This document shows positions 10,241 to 20,286 of a DNA stretch of 64,000 nucleotides, one piece after another (positions within the stretch are counted from its first letter, which is position 1; each line of letters opens with the position of its first letter). The stretch is from NCBI GenBank assembly GCA_951799405.1, contig OX637344.1:1116001-1180000 (forward strand). The letters are read 5' to 3'. The DNA comes from Agapetus fuscipes (Eukaryota > Arthropoda > Insecta > Trichoptera > Glossosomatidae). The notes under the pieces were generated by a model, which worked only from the letters and a program-made list of their open reading frames with translations, was not told the DNA's origin and did no database searches. The position numbers and the translations under genes are program-made.

Positions 10241-10360
10241 GCGACGACGATACCATGTTGAAAGCACCGGTTCTCATCAGATCACCGAAGTTAAGCAACA
10301 TTGGGCGCGGATGCTACTTAGATGGCTGACCGTTGAGGTACACCGCGTGTCGTCGGCATG
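10241..10360 (+). pseudogene. 5S rRNA-derived sequence, possibly a SINE head
   Basis: About 120 bp align by eye end to end with metazoan 5S rRNA: ATACCATGTTGAAAGCACC, GATCACCGAAGTTAAGCAAC, GGGCGCGG, ACTTAGATGGCTGACC and CACCGCGTGTCGTCGGC. The outer stem is kept (GACGAC against GTCGTC). I see about a dozen departures from arthropod 5S, including one in the C-box region (GATGGCTGACC for GATGGGTGACC), and no T-run terminator follows. SINE-C starts about 9 bp after it. It could be a 5S pseudogene or the head of a 5S/tRNA composite SINE; the other SINE-C copies lack it. Confidence 0.85.
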
Positions 10361-10368
10361 TCTTGGAC

Positions 10369-10610
10369 TGGTCCGTAGTCCAGTTGCAACACTTCAGACT
10401 AGTAAATGGAAGGTTGTGGATTCGGATCCCGGCGGAGCACAAAAAAATATACAATTTATATTTCTAAATATGCTCTTCGCTGGGTTGAAAAAAATCATAC
10501 AACCTTTACCAAAGACCGGCCACTAAACGGTCCATCCAGACTTACAGCACCTGGATCTTGCTTGAGTATTGGCGCTTTGTAGCGACGACCAAGCTCTTAC
10601 ATCTCTGCGG
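10369..10610 (+). mobile_element. SINE-C copy following 5S-like sequence
   Basis: SINE-C as used here is a ~290-bp tRNA-derived SINE. The head is GGTCCGTAGTCCAGTTG (A-box region) and TGGATTCGGATCCCGGCGG (B box), then GCTCTTCGCTGGGTTGAAAA, then CCATCCAGACTTACAGCACC. This copy ends near GCGACGACCAAGCTC. Confidence 0.85.
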
Positions 10611-10615
10611 CACAA

Positions 10616-10690
10616 CAACAAGTGTCATAGACCCTTAGAGTCTCTAAAATCTAGGGAGTCTCTCGCACAGGATTTCTTAAAAAAAAGTAT
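10616..10690 (+). repeat. Dispersed repeat shared with 60.97 kb
   Basis: TCATAGACCCTTAGAGTCTC, AATCTAGGGAGTCTC, CACAGGATTTCTTAAAAAAA. The same ~60 bp recurs at 60966-61035, again with an A-run, suggesting a small retroposon end. Confidence 0.6.
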
Positions 10691-10955
10691 AAAATTTTAA
10701 GTTGTAACTCAATGATTGCGTTTAGCAAAATATGTATAGGAACCAAAACATCCCCTAAGGTGAATGTTTTAATTTATGTCCATTTGTTGTGAACGCTATA
10801 ATGTAGTTTAAACGAAAGTACATACAGTTCTAAGGCTTGCGTTGACAGCTCATTCATTTTCCGTCCTTGGGGTGTATTTTCGTATCAGGAAGGAAATCTT
10901 AATTGCGTAGAATATTGAAAAATAATTCAATTTCATTCAATTAAGATATATAATA

Positions 10956-11250
10956 AGACCACACCGTAGTCAAGTGGTAGCACTTCGGACTTGTAAATGG
11001 AAGGTCGTGGGTTCGGATCCCGGCGGAGCGCAAAAAATGTACCATTTATGTTTTCAAATATGCTCTTTGCTGGGATGAATTTTTTTTTTACCTTTACCGA
11101 AGACGGGTGATCAAAGGTCCATCCAGCCTTACAGCAACTGTATCTAGCTTGAGAATTGACGCTTTCTATAGCGACGATCAAGGGCTTTTGAAGTGTGATC
11201 ACACAAAAACAATGCTCACAGAATAAATCATCCTATTATGTTATTACTTA
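10956..11250 (+). mobile_element. SINE-C copy, nearly full length
   Basis: Head ACCGTAGTCAAGTGGTAGCA with GGGTTCGGATCCCGGCGGAG; tail TTTTGAAGTGTGATCACACA and AATGCTCACAGAATAAATCA with ATTATGTTATTA. Confidence 0.88.
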
Positions 11251-11325
11251 TTAGTATAACGTACGAGTATATATATTTTAGACTTTTTAAAGTTTGTGTA
11301 TTCACACAGTGAAAATTCATTTTTA

Positions 11326-11570
11326 TAAATAATTATAAAAAATTATAAAAACACAGAGTTTTATTTTCACAAATTGAGTATTTATTTCAACCTCAAGTAC
11401 TTTCGACTTATTTACATCATTATCAAGAGGATACTATATAAGGATAGGATAAGAGGATACAGTATCCTCTTGATAATGACGTAAATAAGTCGAAAGTACT
11501 TGAGGTTGAAATAAATACTCAATTTGTGAAAATAAAACTCTGTGTTTTTATAATTTTTTATAATTATTTA
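11326..11570. repeat. Long inverted repeat (hairpin), 110-bp arms
   Basis: Arms 11326-11435 and 11461-11570 are reverse complements with only a few mismatches, around a 25-bp spacer. A ~40-bp piece of the right arm (CTCAATTTGTGAAAATAAAA) recurs at 30.48 kb. Each arm holds the hammerhead-like layout described at 11466-11505. Confidence 0.88.
11466..11505 (+). ncRNA. Degenerate hammerhead-like layout
   Basis: CCTC (stem I), TTGATAATGA where a hammerhead would have CTGANGA, GAC/GTC stem II, GAAA, the self-complementary hexamer AGTACT, then T and GAGG closing stem I. The order matches the motifs at 2318 and 52284, but the first core box is changed. I would not expect catalysis from it as it stands. 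Confidence 0.25.
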
Positions 11571-11640
11571 TATATATTTTGTACGTCACTTAAAACGCTA
11601 CAAGGCAACACATTTAGTGTATTTTTGTAGCATTCTTCTA

Positions 11641-11790
11641 GCAGCGTTTTCTTCAAAGTATTTGCATTTTGTCAGGTGAAACCTATTTATTTTTACACGT
11701 AAGGGTGGATCCTTACGCCAAGCACTTCAGTTAAAATGGGGGTTTACCAGCTTACAGCATCCTTGGGTGGTACTCTTTGTGGGATTGTTC
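11641..11790 (-). mobile_element. SINE-B fragment, diverged
   Basis: AACCTATTTATTTTTACACG, CCTTACGCCAAGCACTTCAG and AATGGGGGTTTACCAGC in reverse orientation. Confidence 0.65.
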
Positions 11791-12325
11791 CTAGATCACG
11801 GGTAACGTGAAGACAAACATAATGAAAACAATTACAAAAAGGCTATGGACAGGATTACCGCGAATACACTGCGGATGCAGCTTGGCAAAAGGCAGCCCAA
11901 AATTACTCAAAAGCGGTCTATAAAAATTTCAACACACACACATATTTTGTTTTCTATTCTTTTCTCGCGTCTGTAGTTAAGATGCAATACATACTTTGTT
12001 ATAATGATTTACTTATATAAATTAAAAAAATATATTGAGCTTAAACTGAAAATACAGATGAAATACAAGATGTCGGTGTGAAATGGCGACATGTGCGAGG
12101 TAGGTTAGGGGATGGTTGGGACAGATGCTTGGAGGGGACGTGGGGGAACCTCCCCTAGGCGGAGAAATGTCAGAAAATCCGTTTGCAATAAATTGATTAT
12201 CTGCAATCTGGAATTTGATGCTTTGTCGAGACGAAATAATTTGTTTTTTTATTATGTTACATTTCAATTTCTCGCAATAAATATATTTCCTGTTCGATTC
12301 CAAAATAATCACATTTTTTTACTTA
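11791..12325. other. No recognised repeat or gene
   Basis: Short G-rich patch GGAGGGGACGTGGGGGAACC near 12131. Overlapping short frames on both strands at 12022-12351 are not convincing as genes. Confidence 0.4.
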
Positions 12326-12750
12326 CTTTGGCCCGGTATATTGAAGCGTAGTAATATTTTAGTTAACTATTACTTGAACTTGTATTCAAAATACTCAATC
12401 TCGAGTTAACTAAAACCGAACATTAACGAAGTATGAAGCCGCGCCCCCAAATCTTGGAAATAATTAAAATGCCATTCAAAAGCTTTAAAACAAACAACTA
12501 TTCATAAAAATCATGTGCCTAACCTTCCTTAAGCTAGAAAACGACAAAAAATGTTCAGTTTGCAACAATTTTGATGTATCCTTACATTAAAAAAGAACAG
12601 CTGCTGTCAGTGAAGCGCCGCCATCTTGAAAATTGAAAGTAACAGTTACTAAATATTTACTGCCGAAATTCGGTGAGTAAAATATTATGATGATTTAACT
12701 AAAATTGCATTTTAGTTAACTTTACGATACTTCAAAATACCGGGCCTTAG
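12326..12750. mobile_element. ~425-bp TIR element (GGCCCGGTAT ends)
   Basis: Left end GGCCCGGTATATTGAAGCG and right end, reverse-complemented, GGCCCGGTATTTTGAAGTA, followed on both sides by TTTTAGTTAAC-type sequence. Near the right end is a palindrome TTAACTAAAAT-TGC-ATTTTAGTTAA. Carries GCCGCCATCTTGAA (12616-12629), a YY1-type site. No transposase frame. Confidence 0.7.
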
Positions 12751-12767
12751 ATATTGATTATTTTAGA

Positions 12768-13022
12768 TCTATAATAATAATCTATAATCTAAGTTGCAAA
12801 GATATATTCATTTAAAGCTCTCAGATGTATGCCCACAAACCAACAAGTGTAGTTCGCGCTTACAAATGCTGAATGTGTACTTACAAATAAAATCCAAACC
12901 TCAAATGAACATAAGCCCCACAACTTTTGCCGACCTTCCCTGAAACAGGAGTGACATTGGCAAAGTGAACCATTTTTTACAGTATGGGTGGTCAGCCTCA
13001 TACCAACCTATAAGTCAAGGAA
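12768..13022 (-). mobile_element. SINE-A at the 3' end of LINE-alpha
   Basis: Full-length SINE-A, TATAATC-tail subfamily, abutting the LINE-alpha 3' UTR (13023-13137) with the same junction (TTCATATTCCTTGACTTATA in sense) as at 34.2 kb and, with one change, at 19.6 kb. Confidence 0.9.
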
Positions 13023-13137
13023 TATGAATAATAAATTACATTTAAATATAAAAAAGAACAAAACCTTACAAAGAAATCTATACAAAAAAAGTCAAAAATT
13101 TCCTATGCAAAAAATGTAGCAAATGAATACACCAACA

Positions 13138-14115
13138 TTAGAAATCAACATTGCAGATTAGCCGCCACTTCTTCCTGTCCTTGCATACTTCTTTCATTTC
13201 ATCTAGAGTCATAACCTTTTTCATACAAGTCCTCCTTTTATTATGACTCTGGATATCCCATTCATTCGCTATTTCAGAGATTTGATCCTTCCATACTTTT
13301 CTCGGTCTTCCTCTACCACGACATCCATCTATTCTAGCAACATATACTTTCTTCGTCAATCTTTCATCACTCATTCTCTCCAAGTGCCCGAACCATCTTT
13401 ACATACTTCTTTTAATCTTCACTTTCACACTTTCCCTTACACCACATTCTTCTCTTACAAAATCATTCCTCACCCTGTCACTTCGTTTTTTCCCAATCAT
13501 ACTTCTTAGATAGTCCATTTCTACTGTATGGACTTTACTAATTTCCCTTTCACTCACCGTCCAGGCTTCACTTCCATACATCAAGGTTGGCACTAGTATA
13601 CCACCGTGCACCGCCAATCTAACATTTTTTGAGAGATTTTGGTTCCTGGCGATGCAAGCGGTCGCACCCAGTACACACCTGCCTTTCATTATTCTTCTTT
13701 CAAATTCACCGGCCATTCTTCCATCTTTTTCAAACTTACATCCCAAATATACAAACTCATTTACAACATCAACATTCATTCCATTAATTTTAAATTCATA
13801 ATTCATATTTTCATCATCTCTTTCAAAAATCAAAACTTTCGTCTTTCTTGCATTCAACTTCAAATTATTACCTTTCAAAGCTTCGTTCAATCTAGAGAGC
13901 ATCATTTGCAATTCCACTGCTGAATCAGATACAAGGACTGCATCATCCGCATACAGTAGAACGCTTACTTTGCTCTCTCCTATCATTAATCCACAATCAT
14001 CAAGTCTAGCATCTCGAACACACTTGTCCATGACTATGTTAAATAGCCATGGGCTCATCACACATCCTTGCCTTACACCCTTAAAAACTAATATAAACCC
14101 ACAATATCTGAACAA
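13138..14115 (-). pseudogene. LINE-alpha reverse transcriptase, 5' truncated
   Basis: Non-LTR retrotransposon reverse transcriptase, 326 codons with one internal stop. It begins at RT motif GVRQGC (residues 13-18 of the open part), then LLYADDAVLV (YADD at 55-58, the catalytic aspartates), LNARKTKVLIF, the thumb region LVPTLMYGSEAWTV, and after the stop the RWFGH-ERM and RGRPRKVW C-terminal motifs typical of RTE/BovB-like LINEs. The single defect is TAA at 13399-13401 where the copy at 19.2 kb has TTA. The 5' fingers and any endonuclease are missing. The 3' UTR (13023-13137) leads into SINE-A. Confidence 0.9.
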
Positions 14116-14199
14116 AAAGCTCTTGATAATTTATTTGATCCTCGAAAACTTTTAAAGTAGCACAGAGTTCATAATTTTAACCTTTTAGTACGTTACTAA

Positions 14200-14531
14200 T
14201 GCCTGGAGACATTCGAGATGTGGACATGGAAGAAAATGCCCAAGACATCATGGGTCGAAAAGAAGTCCAACGAAAAGGTGTTGCGGGACGTAGAAGAAAG
14301 AAGAGAGCTGATAAATCATATTTTAAAGAGGAAAGCCAAGCTAATAGGGCACTCAATCAGACATAGCACCTTTCTTAGCAACATCTTTGAAAGCAAAATC
14401 TTAGGACAACGCACAAGAGGTCGCCCAAGAACTTCATACTTCAAGGATTTGTTTCACATCTCAAGAGGATGGCAGCAGACAGAGACAGATGGCTGATACA
14501 ACAAGGCACTGCCTTTAGAAGATGATGATGA
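14200..14531 (+). pseudogene. LINE reverse transcriptase C-terminus, third type
   Basis: Frame at 14218-14496 reads RRELINHILKRKAKLIGH, then GQRTRGRPRTSYFKDL. After one frameshift near 14470 it gives ADRDRWLIQQGTAF. These are C-terminal motifs of a non-LTR retrotransposon polymerase distinct from LINE-alpha, beta and gamma. Family not resolved. Confidence 0.7.
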
Positions 14532-14588
14532 CGTTACTTTAAAAACGCTTTAATCTCAAATCTTATTGTTAAAGCTATATTGACAATT

Positions 14589-14836
14589 GAGGTTGGTATG
14601 CGGCTGACCACCCATGCTGTAAAAATGGTTCACTTTGCCAATGTCACCCCTGTCTCAGGGAAGGACGGCAAGAGTTGCAGGGTGTATGTTCATTTGAGAT
14701 TTGGTTTTTATGTTGTAGGTTCACATGAGGCATGTGCAAGCGCGAACTTGTACGTGTCTGGTTGTGAGAATGCATGTAATGTGAATCTCCAATGTAACAT
14801 ATCTTTGCAACTTAGATTAGATTAGATTAGATTAGA
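14589..14836 (+). mobile_element. SINE-A copy, full length
   Basis: GAGGTTGGTATGCGGCTGAC through TTGCAACTTAGATTAGATTA; (ATTAG)n tail. Confidence 0.9.
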
Positions 14837-14922
14837 GGCTCAAATTTAAAGCAGGCACATTTAAGTTCACTCTTACAAATTCTGCATGTACTCGTATACG
14901 TACAAAATAAACCAAACCTGAG
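14837..14922 (-). mobile_element. SINE-A 3' fragment, tail-to-tail with previous copy
   Basis: AGGCTCAAATTTAAAGCAGG, AAGTTCACTCTTACAAATTC and TGCATGTACTCGTATACG in reverse orientation. Confidence 0.6.
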
Positions 14923-15621
14923 AAAAAAATTGGTACATTTTTCAAGCATTTAAATAGAAAATTTTCGTGTATCTTATTTGATTTTTCTTTTTCATTCATG
15001 TTTTGAAACCAGTACAGCACTAACAATTATTAGTAATCGTTTACTATGAATTTTTAATCCCGATACATATTTTAAATTTAGATAACACTTATTCATATCT
15101 ATCTAATTACATCCCCATCAGGAATATCTATTTTCCACAACTGAAAAAAAAACTTCAGTCACTTCAAAGTACCAAGTGAAAAGATGATTTTTCTGTTCTC
15201 AAAAAAAAACTGAAAAAGCATTTTAATGCAATAATGCAGGCAGAAGGGAAACGGCGCGAATTTATTCCGGAAAAGATAATTTAATTATCGCCCTGCTCTG
15301 TGGAAGAAATAAAGGGGTGCACTCATTCCCTAGGGGGTGGGGGGGTGCCTTCATGAAAATCTGCTTTATAGGGGAGGCTTTTTTGCTTCCTCCTTTTGCG
15401 GGTTTTTTTTTGTTTATTGAGATTTACCGTTTGGCTTACTGCGGCCGTTTCCGCAAAAAAAAAAGAATGCAATTGACTTATCGCAGTTTGCATTTTTTCA
15501 AGTTTAATTTCCTTATTTTCGTTAGTTCTTTGTCTTTTTTTATTGAAGCGCTTTGAAGAATTTGAAATTATGATAAAAATCAATCATGTTTGATTGCTTA
15601 CTTTATAGTGTTGATCATAAT
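14923..15621. other. No recognised gene
   Basis: AT-rich with a short G-run (AGGGGGTGGGGGGGTGCC, ~15331). Open frames of 79 and 86 residues overlap antisense at 15317-15583 and resemble nothing I know. Confidence 0.4.
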
Positions 15622-15862
15622 AAACTATAATCAAAGTTGCAAACATATTTAAATTCATAAATAAAATTATTATTACATTCATACCCACAAACAACACTTG
15701 TAAGTTTGTGCTTACAAATGCTCCATGTGTACTTACAAATTCAAATCCAAACCTCAAATAAACACAAGCACTGCAACTTTTGCCGACCTTCCCTGAAACA
15801 GGGATGACATTGGCAAAGTGCAAATTGGCAATTTTTTTACAATATGCGTGGTCAGCTTTATA
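15622..15862 (-). mobile_element. SINE-A copy, diverged
   Basis: ATAATCAAAGTTGCAAACAT, TTTTGCCGACCTTCCCTGAA, ATATGCGTGGTCAGC. Confidence 0.85.
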
Positions 15863-15887
15863 GTTATCTATAATGACTATGATTTGA

Positions 15888-15956
15888 AAACCTGTTTCTG
15901 GCCAAGCAAAATAGGTTGGTGAATTGTAACAAATCTATTTAAAAAAACAAACAAAT
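15888..15956 (+). mobile_element. SINE-D 3' fragment
   Basis: CCTGTTTCTGGCCAAGCAAA, ATAGGTTGGTGAATTG, CAAATCTATTTAAAAAAA. SINE-D as used here has a tRNA-like head, a GACCCTGGTTCAACATATG block and this 3' block. Confidence 0.65.
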
Positions 15957-16335
15957 GAAAGGAACAAATCACCCCAAATCTGCATCTATGCTATAAACAT
16001 TTTTAAAAATTTTAGATGTTTTAATTTAAAAAATGAATATTTATATTATTCAGAAGGTCATTATCATACGTGCAAATAAGCCAGACTATTTTCTGGAACT
16101 ATTTTCGTAATCTGTCATAATTTTATGTTGGTATTTCCTCTATGAATACAAATAACAAGGATGCATTAATTAGTAGCGTTTAACCCCTTAGGGGAAAATG
16201 CGGCAAGGGTTGCACTATATGTGTAGCTTAGTGCACTCACTGATTGATCACCTCTCCTAATTCGATGGTTGCCGTGCGTAGGACATCTGATGGATGCTCC
16301 TGGTTGGTTAAATCCTTTTCTAGTACGTTCCAGAA

Positions 16336-16470
16336 GTCATGTACTCCAGTCTTCAAGTATAACTCAAACAGGCTTTAACTCAATCGTAGTATTAAGCAAA
16401 AAATGTATTAAAACTAAAACAGAACCTCTAGAGAGAGTTGCAGTTATCGTACATTTTTAGTAAAGGGCTA
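16336..16470. repeat. Dispersed repeat H fragment
   Basis: CAAGTATAACTCAAACAGGC, AAAACTAAAACAGAACCTC. Similar pieces occur at 10.7, 25.8, 39.9, 43.9 and 58.9 kb and, tripled, at 46.1-46.5 kb. Confidence 0.5.
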
Positions 16471-16542
16471 TGCTTGAGTGTGAACTAGGGATGTTAAAGA
16501 AATAATTTTTTGGATGTAGATGTAAATAAATACGGATACGCA

Positions 16543-17022
16543 ACGCAACTATGCTACATATGAAGTGTCTCTTCCACGTTATTCCCAAAGGGTTTCGCAT
16601 TTGATAGGTAAGGGGGCCGGCCTTACGCCAACTACTTCAATTGAGTGGGGGTTTTTCAGCTACCAAGGGTGCTCATTTCTTGTGAAGGCTGAGTAAACCT
16701 TGCCGGTATTTTATTTTGGGGTTTGAAATAAACATCAAAACGGGAAATCATTTCTGATATCCTCGGTGGGATTCCATCCCGACCTCTCGGCATGTAATGC
16801 AAGCATTCTACCAACTGAGCTATCGATTGGATTTTTTACCATCTTGATCGTCGCCACAAAGCGTCAATTCCTAAGCAAGACTCATTCGCTGTAAGGCAGG
16901 ATTGAGCTTTGGTGACCGATTTTTGGAAAATATATATGTTTTGTTTTTCTACTACGCTGGGATTCGAACCCACGACCTTTCATTTACGAGTCCGAAGTGC
17001 TACCACTAGACTAAGGACCGGT
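16543..17022 (-). mobile_element. Composite SINE-C/SINE-B
   Basis: On the minus strand: SINE-C head and body (17022 to 16843), a ~12-bp A-rich linker, then SINE-B head to tail (16830 to 16543). The same C-then-B order and linker occur at 54.5 and 59.0 kb. SINE-B here keeps its full central region. Confidence 0.85.
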
Positions 17023-17469
17023 TTTTCCTTTTTTTTATTTCGCATATCCGGATTTTTTCATTTCACATATCCGATAGTTTCAGTCACGGATACGGCTATC
17101 CACAGCATCCCTCTTAATATTTTGTACTCGGGGTGTAGGGTTCGACGCCCGCAGGGATGTTACAGGCGAGTGAACAAGGGTAGGAAGGGTATGAATGGTA
17201 AGGACAGAAACCGCCGAGGGTTCACTTTTAAAAGCGCCGCAAATTTGTTTAATTGACCAAAATATAAAGCCGCCTTTATCTCAGCACGATGAGCGGTTTC
17301 ATTTTATGTATTTTTCTTCAGTTTTCTTTTATTGGCTTGAGTGTTCATGGTTATACTTATTTTCTAGTGCCCAAAAAATGGGTTCACATAATTGTCTATT
17401 CTGCAAAAAAAAAAGATTTTTTCGTAAAGAATCATTTTATTCGTTTCTTAACTATTTTTTAATAAATAT

Positions 17470-17677
17470 CTAATCTAATCTAATCTAAGCTGCAAAGATA
17501 TATATCATTTAAGATTTATATTAAGTTCATTCCCACAAGCAGACATGTATAATTTCGCGCTAACACATGCCGCATGTGGACCTACAATATAAAAACCTAA
17601 TCTCAAATGAACATAAGCCCTGCAACTCTTGCCGTCCTTCCCTGAAACAGGGGTGACATTGGCAAAGTGAACCATTT
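17470..17677 (-). mobile_element. SINE-A copy, 5' truncated
   Basis: (TCTAA)n tail, AAGCTGCAAAGATATATATC, to GGCAAAGTGAACCATTTA. Confidence 0.88.
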
Positions 17678-18350
17678 ATATATTTAAATATGACTCATAC
17701 AATATACTCGTGAAGCCTTTTTTTTTGTCATTTCGTAATATAAGTTTATATTTGAAAATGTCAATGTTTATATTATTTTTGTCTCAAAATTTTGTTTTCA
17801 AATGATATTATTTCTATTGTTACAAGTTTAATCCAATAATCTATATAGGAAAATAGAATGTGAATCTTTTTTTTTAATTTGTCACATTATATTAGTATTA
17901 GCCTAAAACCAACCAATAAAAAAATAAACTCATAAATCTTCTTGAAAAAATGATTTTTGACATTACTGACTAAAGATCAATCTTTTCTTTTGAATGAAAT
18001 TTTCCGGATTTTTATAAAAAATACCCTCGCAAAGTGAAAATTGAATTTTAAAGTCAGTGCCTTGCATTCTGAAAATCCCATTTTATTTCCGCACGCACCG
18101 CAAGCAGGAGGGGGGAGGGGAGGGAGGGACGATGCATTGTTTTAGCACATTGACAAATTGCATTTTCGCGACTCGAATTTGTCTCAGTCATAATTTTTCT
18201 GATGTTTCAAAGCTTCAGCAGAAATGCAAGCTTTTATGAAAATGTGAAAAATAAGAAAGATACATCTTGTTCATGTTTAGATGTTACAAATTTTAAAAGA
18301 GAGCTATTTACAAGCTCTCCATGCCATTTTCCTAGTTGATACTATATATT
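17678..18350. other. AT-rich, no recognised gene
   Basis: Only the G-tract at 18108-18129 stands out. Confidence 0.4.
18108..18129 (+). other. G-quadruplex-type motif
   Basis: Four G-runs (18110-18115, 18117-18120, 18122-18124, 18126-18128) separated by single A residues. Fits the G3+N1-7 pattern with the shortest loops. Confidence 0.7.
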
Positions 18351-18540
18351 CCCTGCTTCAGGGAAGGTCGGCAAGAGTTGCAGGGCTTATGTCCATTTGA
18401 GATTGGGTTTTTTATATTGTAGGTCCACATGCGGCATGTGTAAGCGCGAAATTATGCGTGTCTGCTTGTGGGAATGCATTTAATATGAATCTCAAATGAT
18501 ACATACGAGTATCTTTGCAGCTTAGATTAAGATTTAGATA
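18351..18540 (+). mobile_element. SINE-A copy, 5' truncated
   Basis: CCCTGCTTCAGGGAAGGTCG to GCAGCTTAGATTAAGATTTA. Confidence 0.88.
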
Positions 18541-19077
18541 CACTTGCACTTTTTTTTTACTATTTTAAAAAGGTATATTCTATGCATATCAACCATAGAG
18601 TTATAAAGGTATAGAGATGAAGTCCAGGCCAAAATAATGTCCCCTTTTTTTTGGACTGAAGCGCTGAACCTCGATCCGCGTGCAATTTGTAATGCTCGGT
18701 TTTGGTCTCATTATTTCTCCAGCGCTCGGATCGTGAACATCTCTTTAAAAGTGGTTTTCTGTGTGAAAGGGCGCAAAAATAGGTCCGAAAAAGTAAAATA
18801 AATGGATGAAATCACATTTCACATGTAAATTTATGTTTTTAATACGCTAATTAGAGTTTTATTTATATTTTGTACGAATTATTGACAGGCGCGTGCTAGA
18901 AGAGTGCGTCTACTTTAAAGATAGTGTTCTACCGTGTGAAAGAAAGGGACAAAAGCGCCCAGGGCTGTACTCGAAATAATCGAGCCTCTTGAAAAATATT
19001 TTCCACTGACTACTAAAAAACAAAGTGGCACAAAAATGATAATTTTAGGAATTCTTCGACTAATAATTAATAATAAG

Positions 19078-19602
19078 GGAAATTAGTAAAGTCCATACAG
19101 TAGAAATGGACTATCTAAGAAGTATGATTGGGAAAAAACGTAGTGACAGAGTGAGGAATGATTTTGTAAGAGAAGAATGTGGTGTAAGGGAAAGTGTGAA
19201 AGTGAAGATTAAAAGAAGTATGTTAAGATGGTTCGGGCATATGGAGAGAATGAGTGATGAAAGATTGACGAAGAAAGTATATGTTGCTAAAATAGATGGA
19301 TGTCGTGGTAGAGGAAGACCGAGAAAAGTATGGATGGATCAAATTTCTGAAATAGCGAATGAATGGGATATCCAGAGTCATAATAAAAGGAGGACTTGCA
19401 TGAAAAAGGTTATGACTCTGGATGAAATGAAAGAAGTGTGCAAGGACAGGAAGAAGTGGCGGCTAATCTGCAATGGTGATTTCTAATGTTGGTGTATTAA
19501 TTTGCTACATTTTTTGCATAGGAAATTTCTGACTTTTTTTGTATAGATTTCTTTGTAAGGTTTTGTTCTTTTATATATTTAAATGTAATTTTTAATTCAT
19601 AT
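19078..19602 (+). pseudogene. LINE-alpha C-terminus and 3' UTR
   Basis: 5'-truncated LINE-alpha: the frame is open from 19106 to the stop at 19486 (MDYLRSMIGKKRSDR, LRWFGHMERM, RGRPRKVWMDQI, EVCKDRKKWR). It is uninterrupted where the 13-kb copy has a stop. The 3' UTR (19487-19602) is near-identical to the copies at 13.0 and 34.1 kb and joins SINE-A at 19603. Confidence 0.88.
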
Positions 19603-19857
19603 GCCTTGACTTATAGGTTGGTATGAGGCTGACCACCCATACTGTAAAAAATGGTTCACTTTGCCAATGTTACCCCTGTTTCAGGGAAGGTCGGCAAAAG
19701 TTGTGGGGCTTATGTTCATTTGAGGTTTGGATTTTATTTGTAAGTACACATTCAGCATTTGTAAGCGCGAACTACACTTGTTGGTTTGTGGGCTTACATC
19801 TGAGAGCTTTAAATGAATATATCCTTGCAACTTAGATTATAGATTATAGATTATAGA
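19603..19857 (+). mobile_element. SINE-A at the 3' end of LINE-alpha
   Basis: Full-length SINE-A starting CCTTGACTTATAGGTTGG, ending GCAACTTAGATTATAGATTA with a (TATAGAT)n-type tail. Confidence 0.9.
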
Positions 19858-20286
19858 ATAAATGGAATATATGTACAAAAAAAATGAGGCTTAATACGGT
19901 ATACTCTTGCAAAAGTCGCTATGATATTTGACAGTTCAAATTATAACAACTCAAATTATACGAAACTTAGCGAGTTTTGAAATAGTACAATAAAATACAG
20001 AATAACATTTTTTTAAATCCAATGCAACGACAGCCATTGCAAAAAAATCTTTTTTTTAAACTAAGAGTGGTTTGCAAGTGGATTCCTCGATTATTTCATC
20101 TAAATTAATGTGGTTACAATTTTAAACGAGTCGTATTATTTTTAAAATTAAAATAATAAAATCTTTAATTGATGAGGCATTCACTTTGTAACCTTTCTAT
20201 ATTCTACAATCTAAGTTGCAAATATATATTTACATTAAAAACTCATATCAAATGCATACCCACAAACCAAAAAGTGCAGTTCACGC

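Noticed and set aside
19623..19835. Recurrent ~70-residue frame (MRLTTHTVKNGSLCQC...) at many loci
   Set aside because: It is the translation of SINE-A; copies differ by frameshifts and the frame starts in the same SINE position each time. No evidence of a protein.
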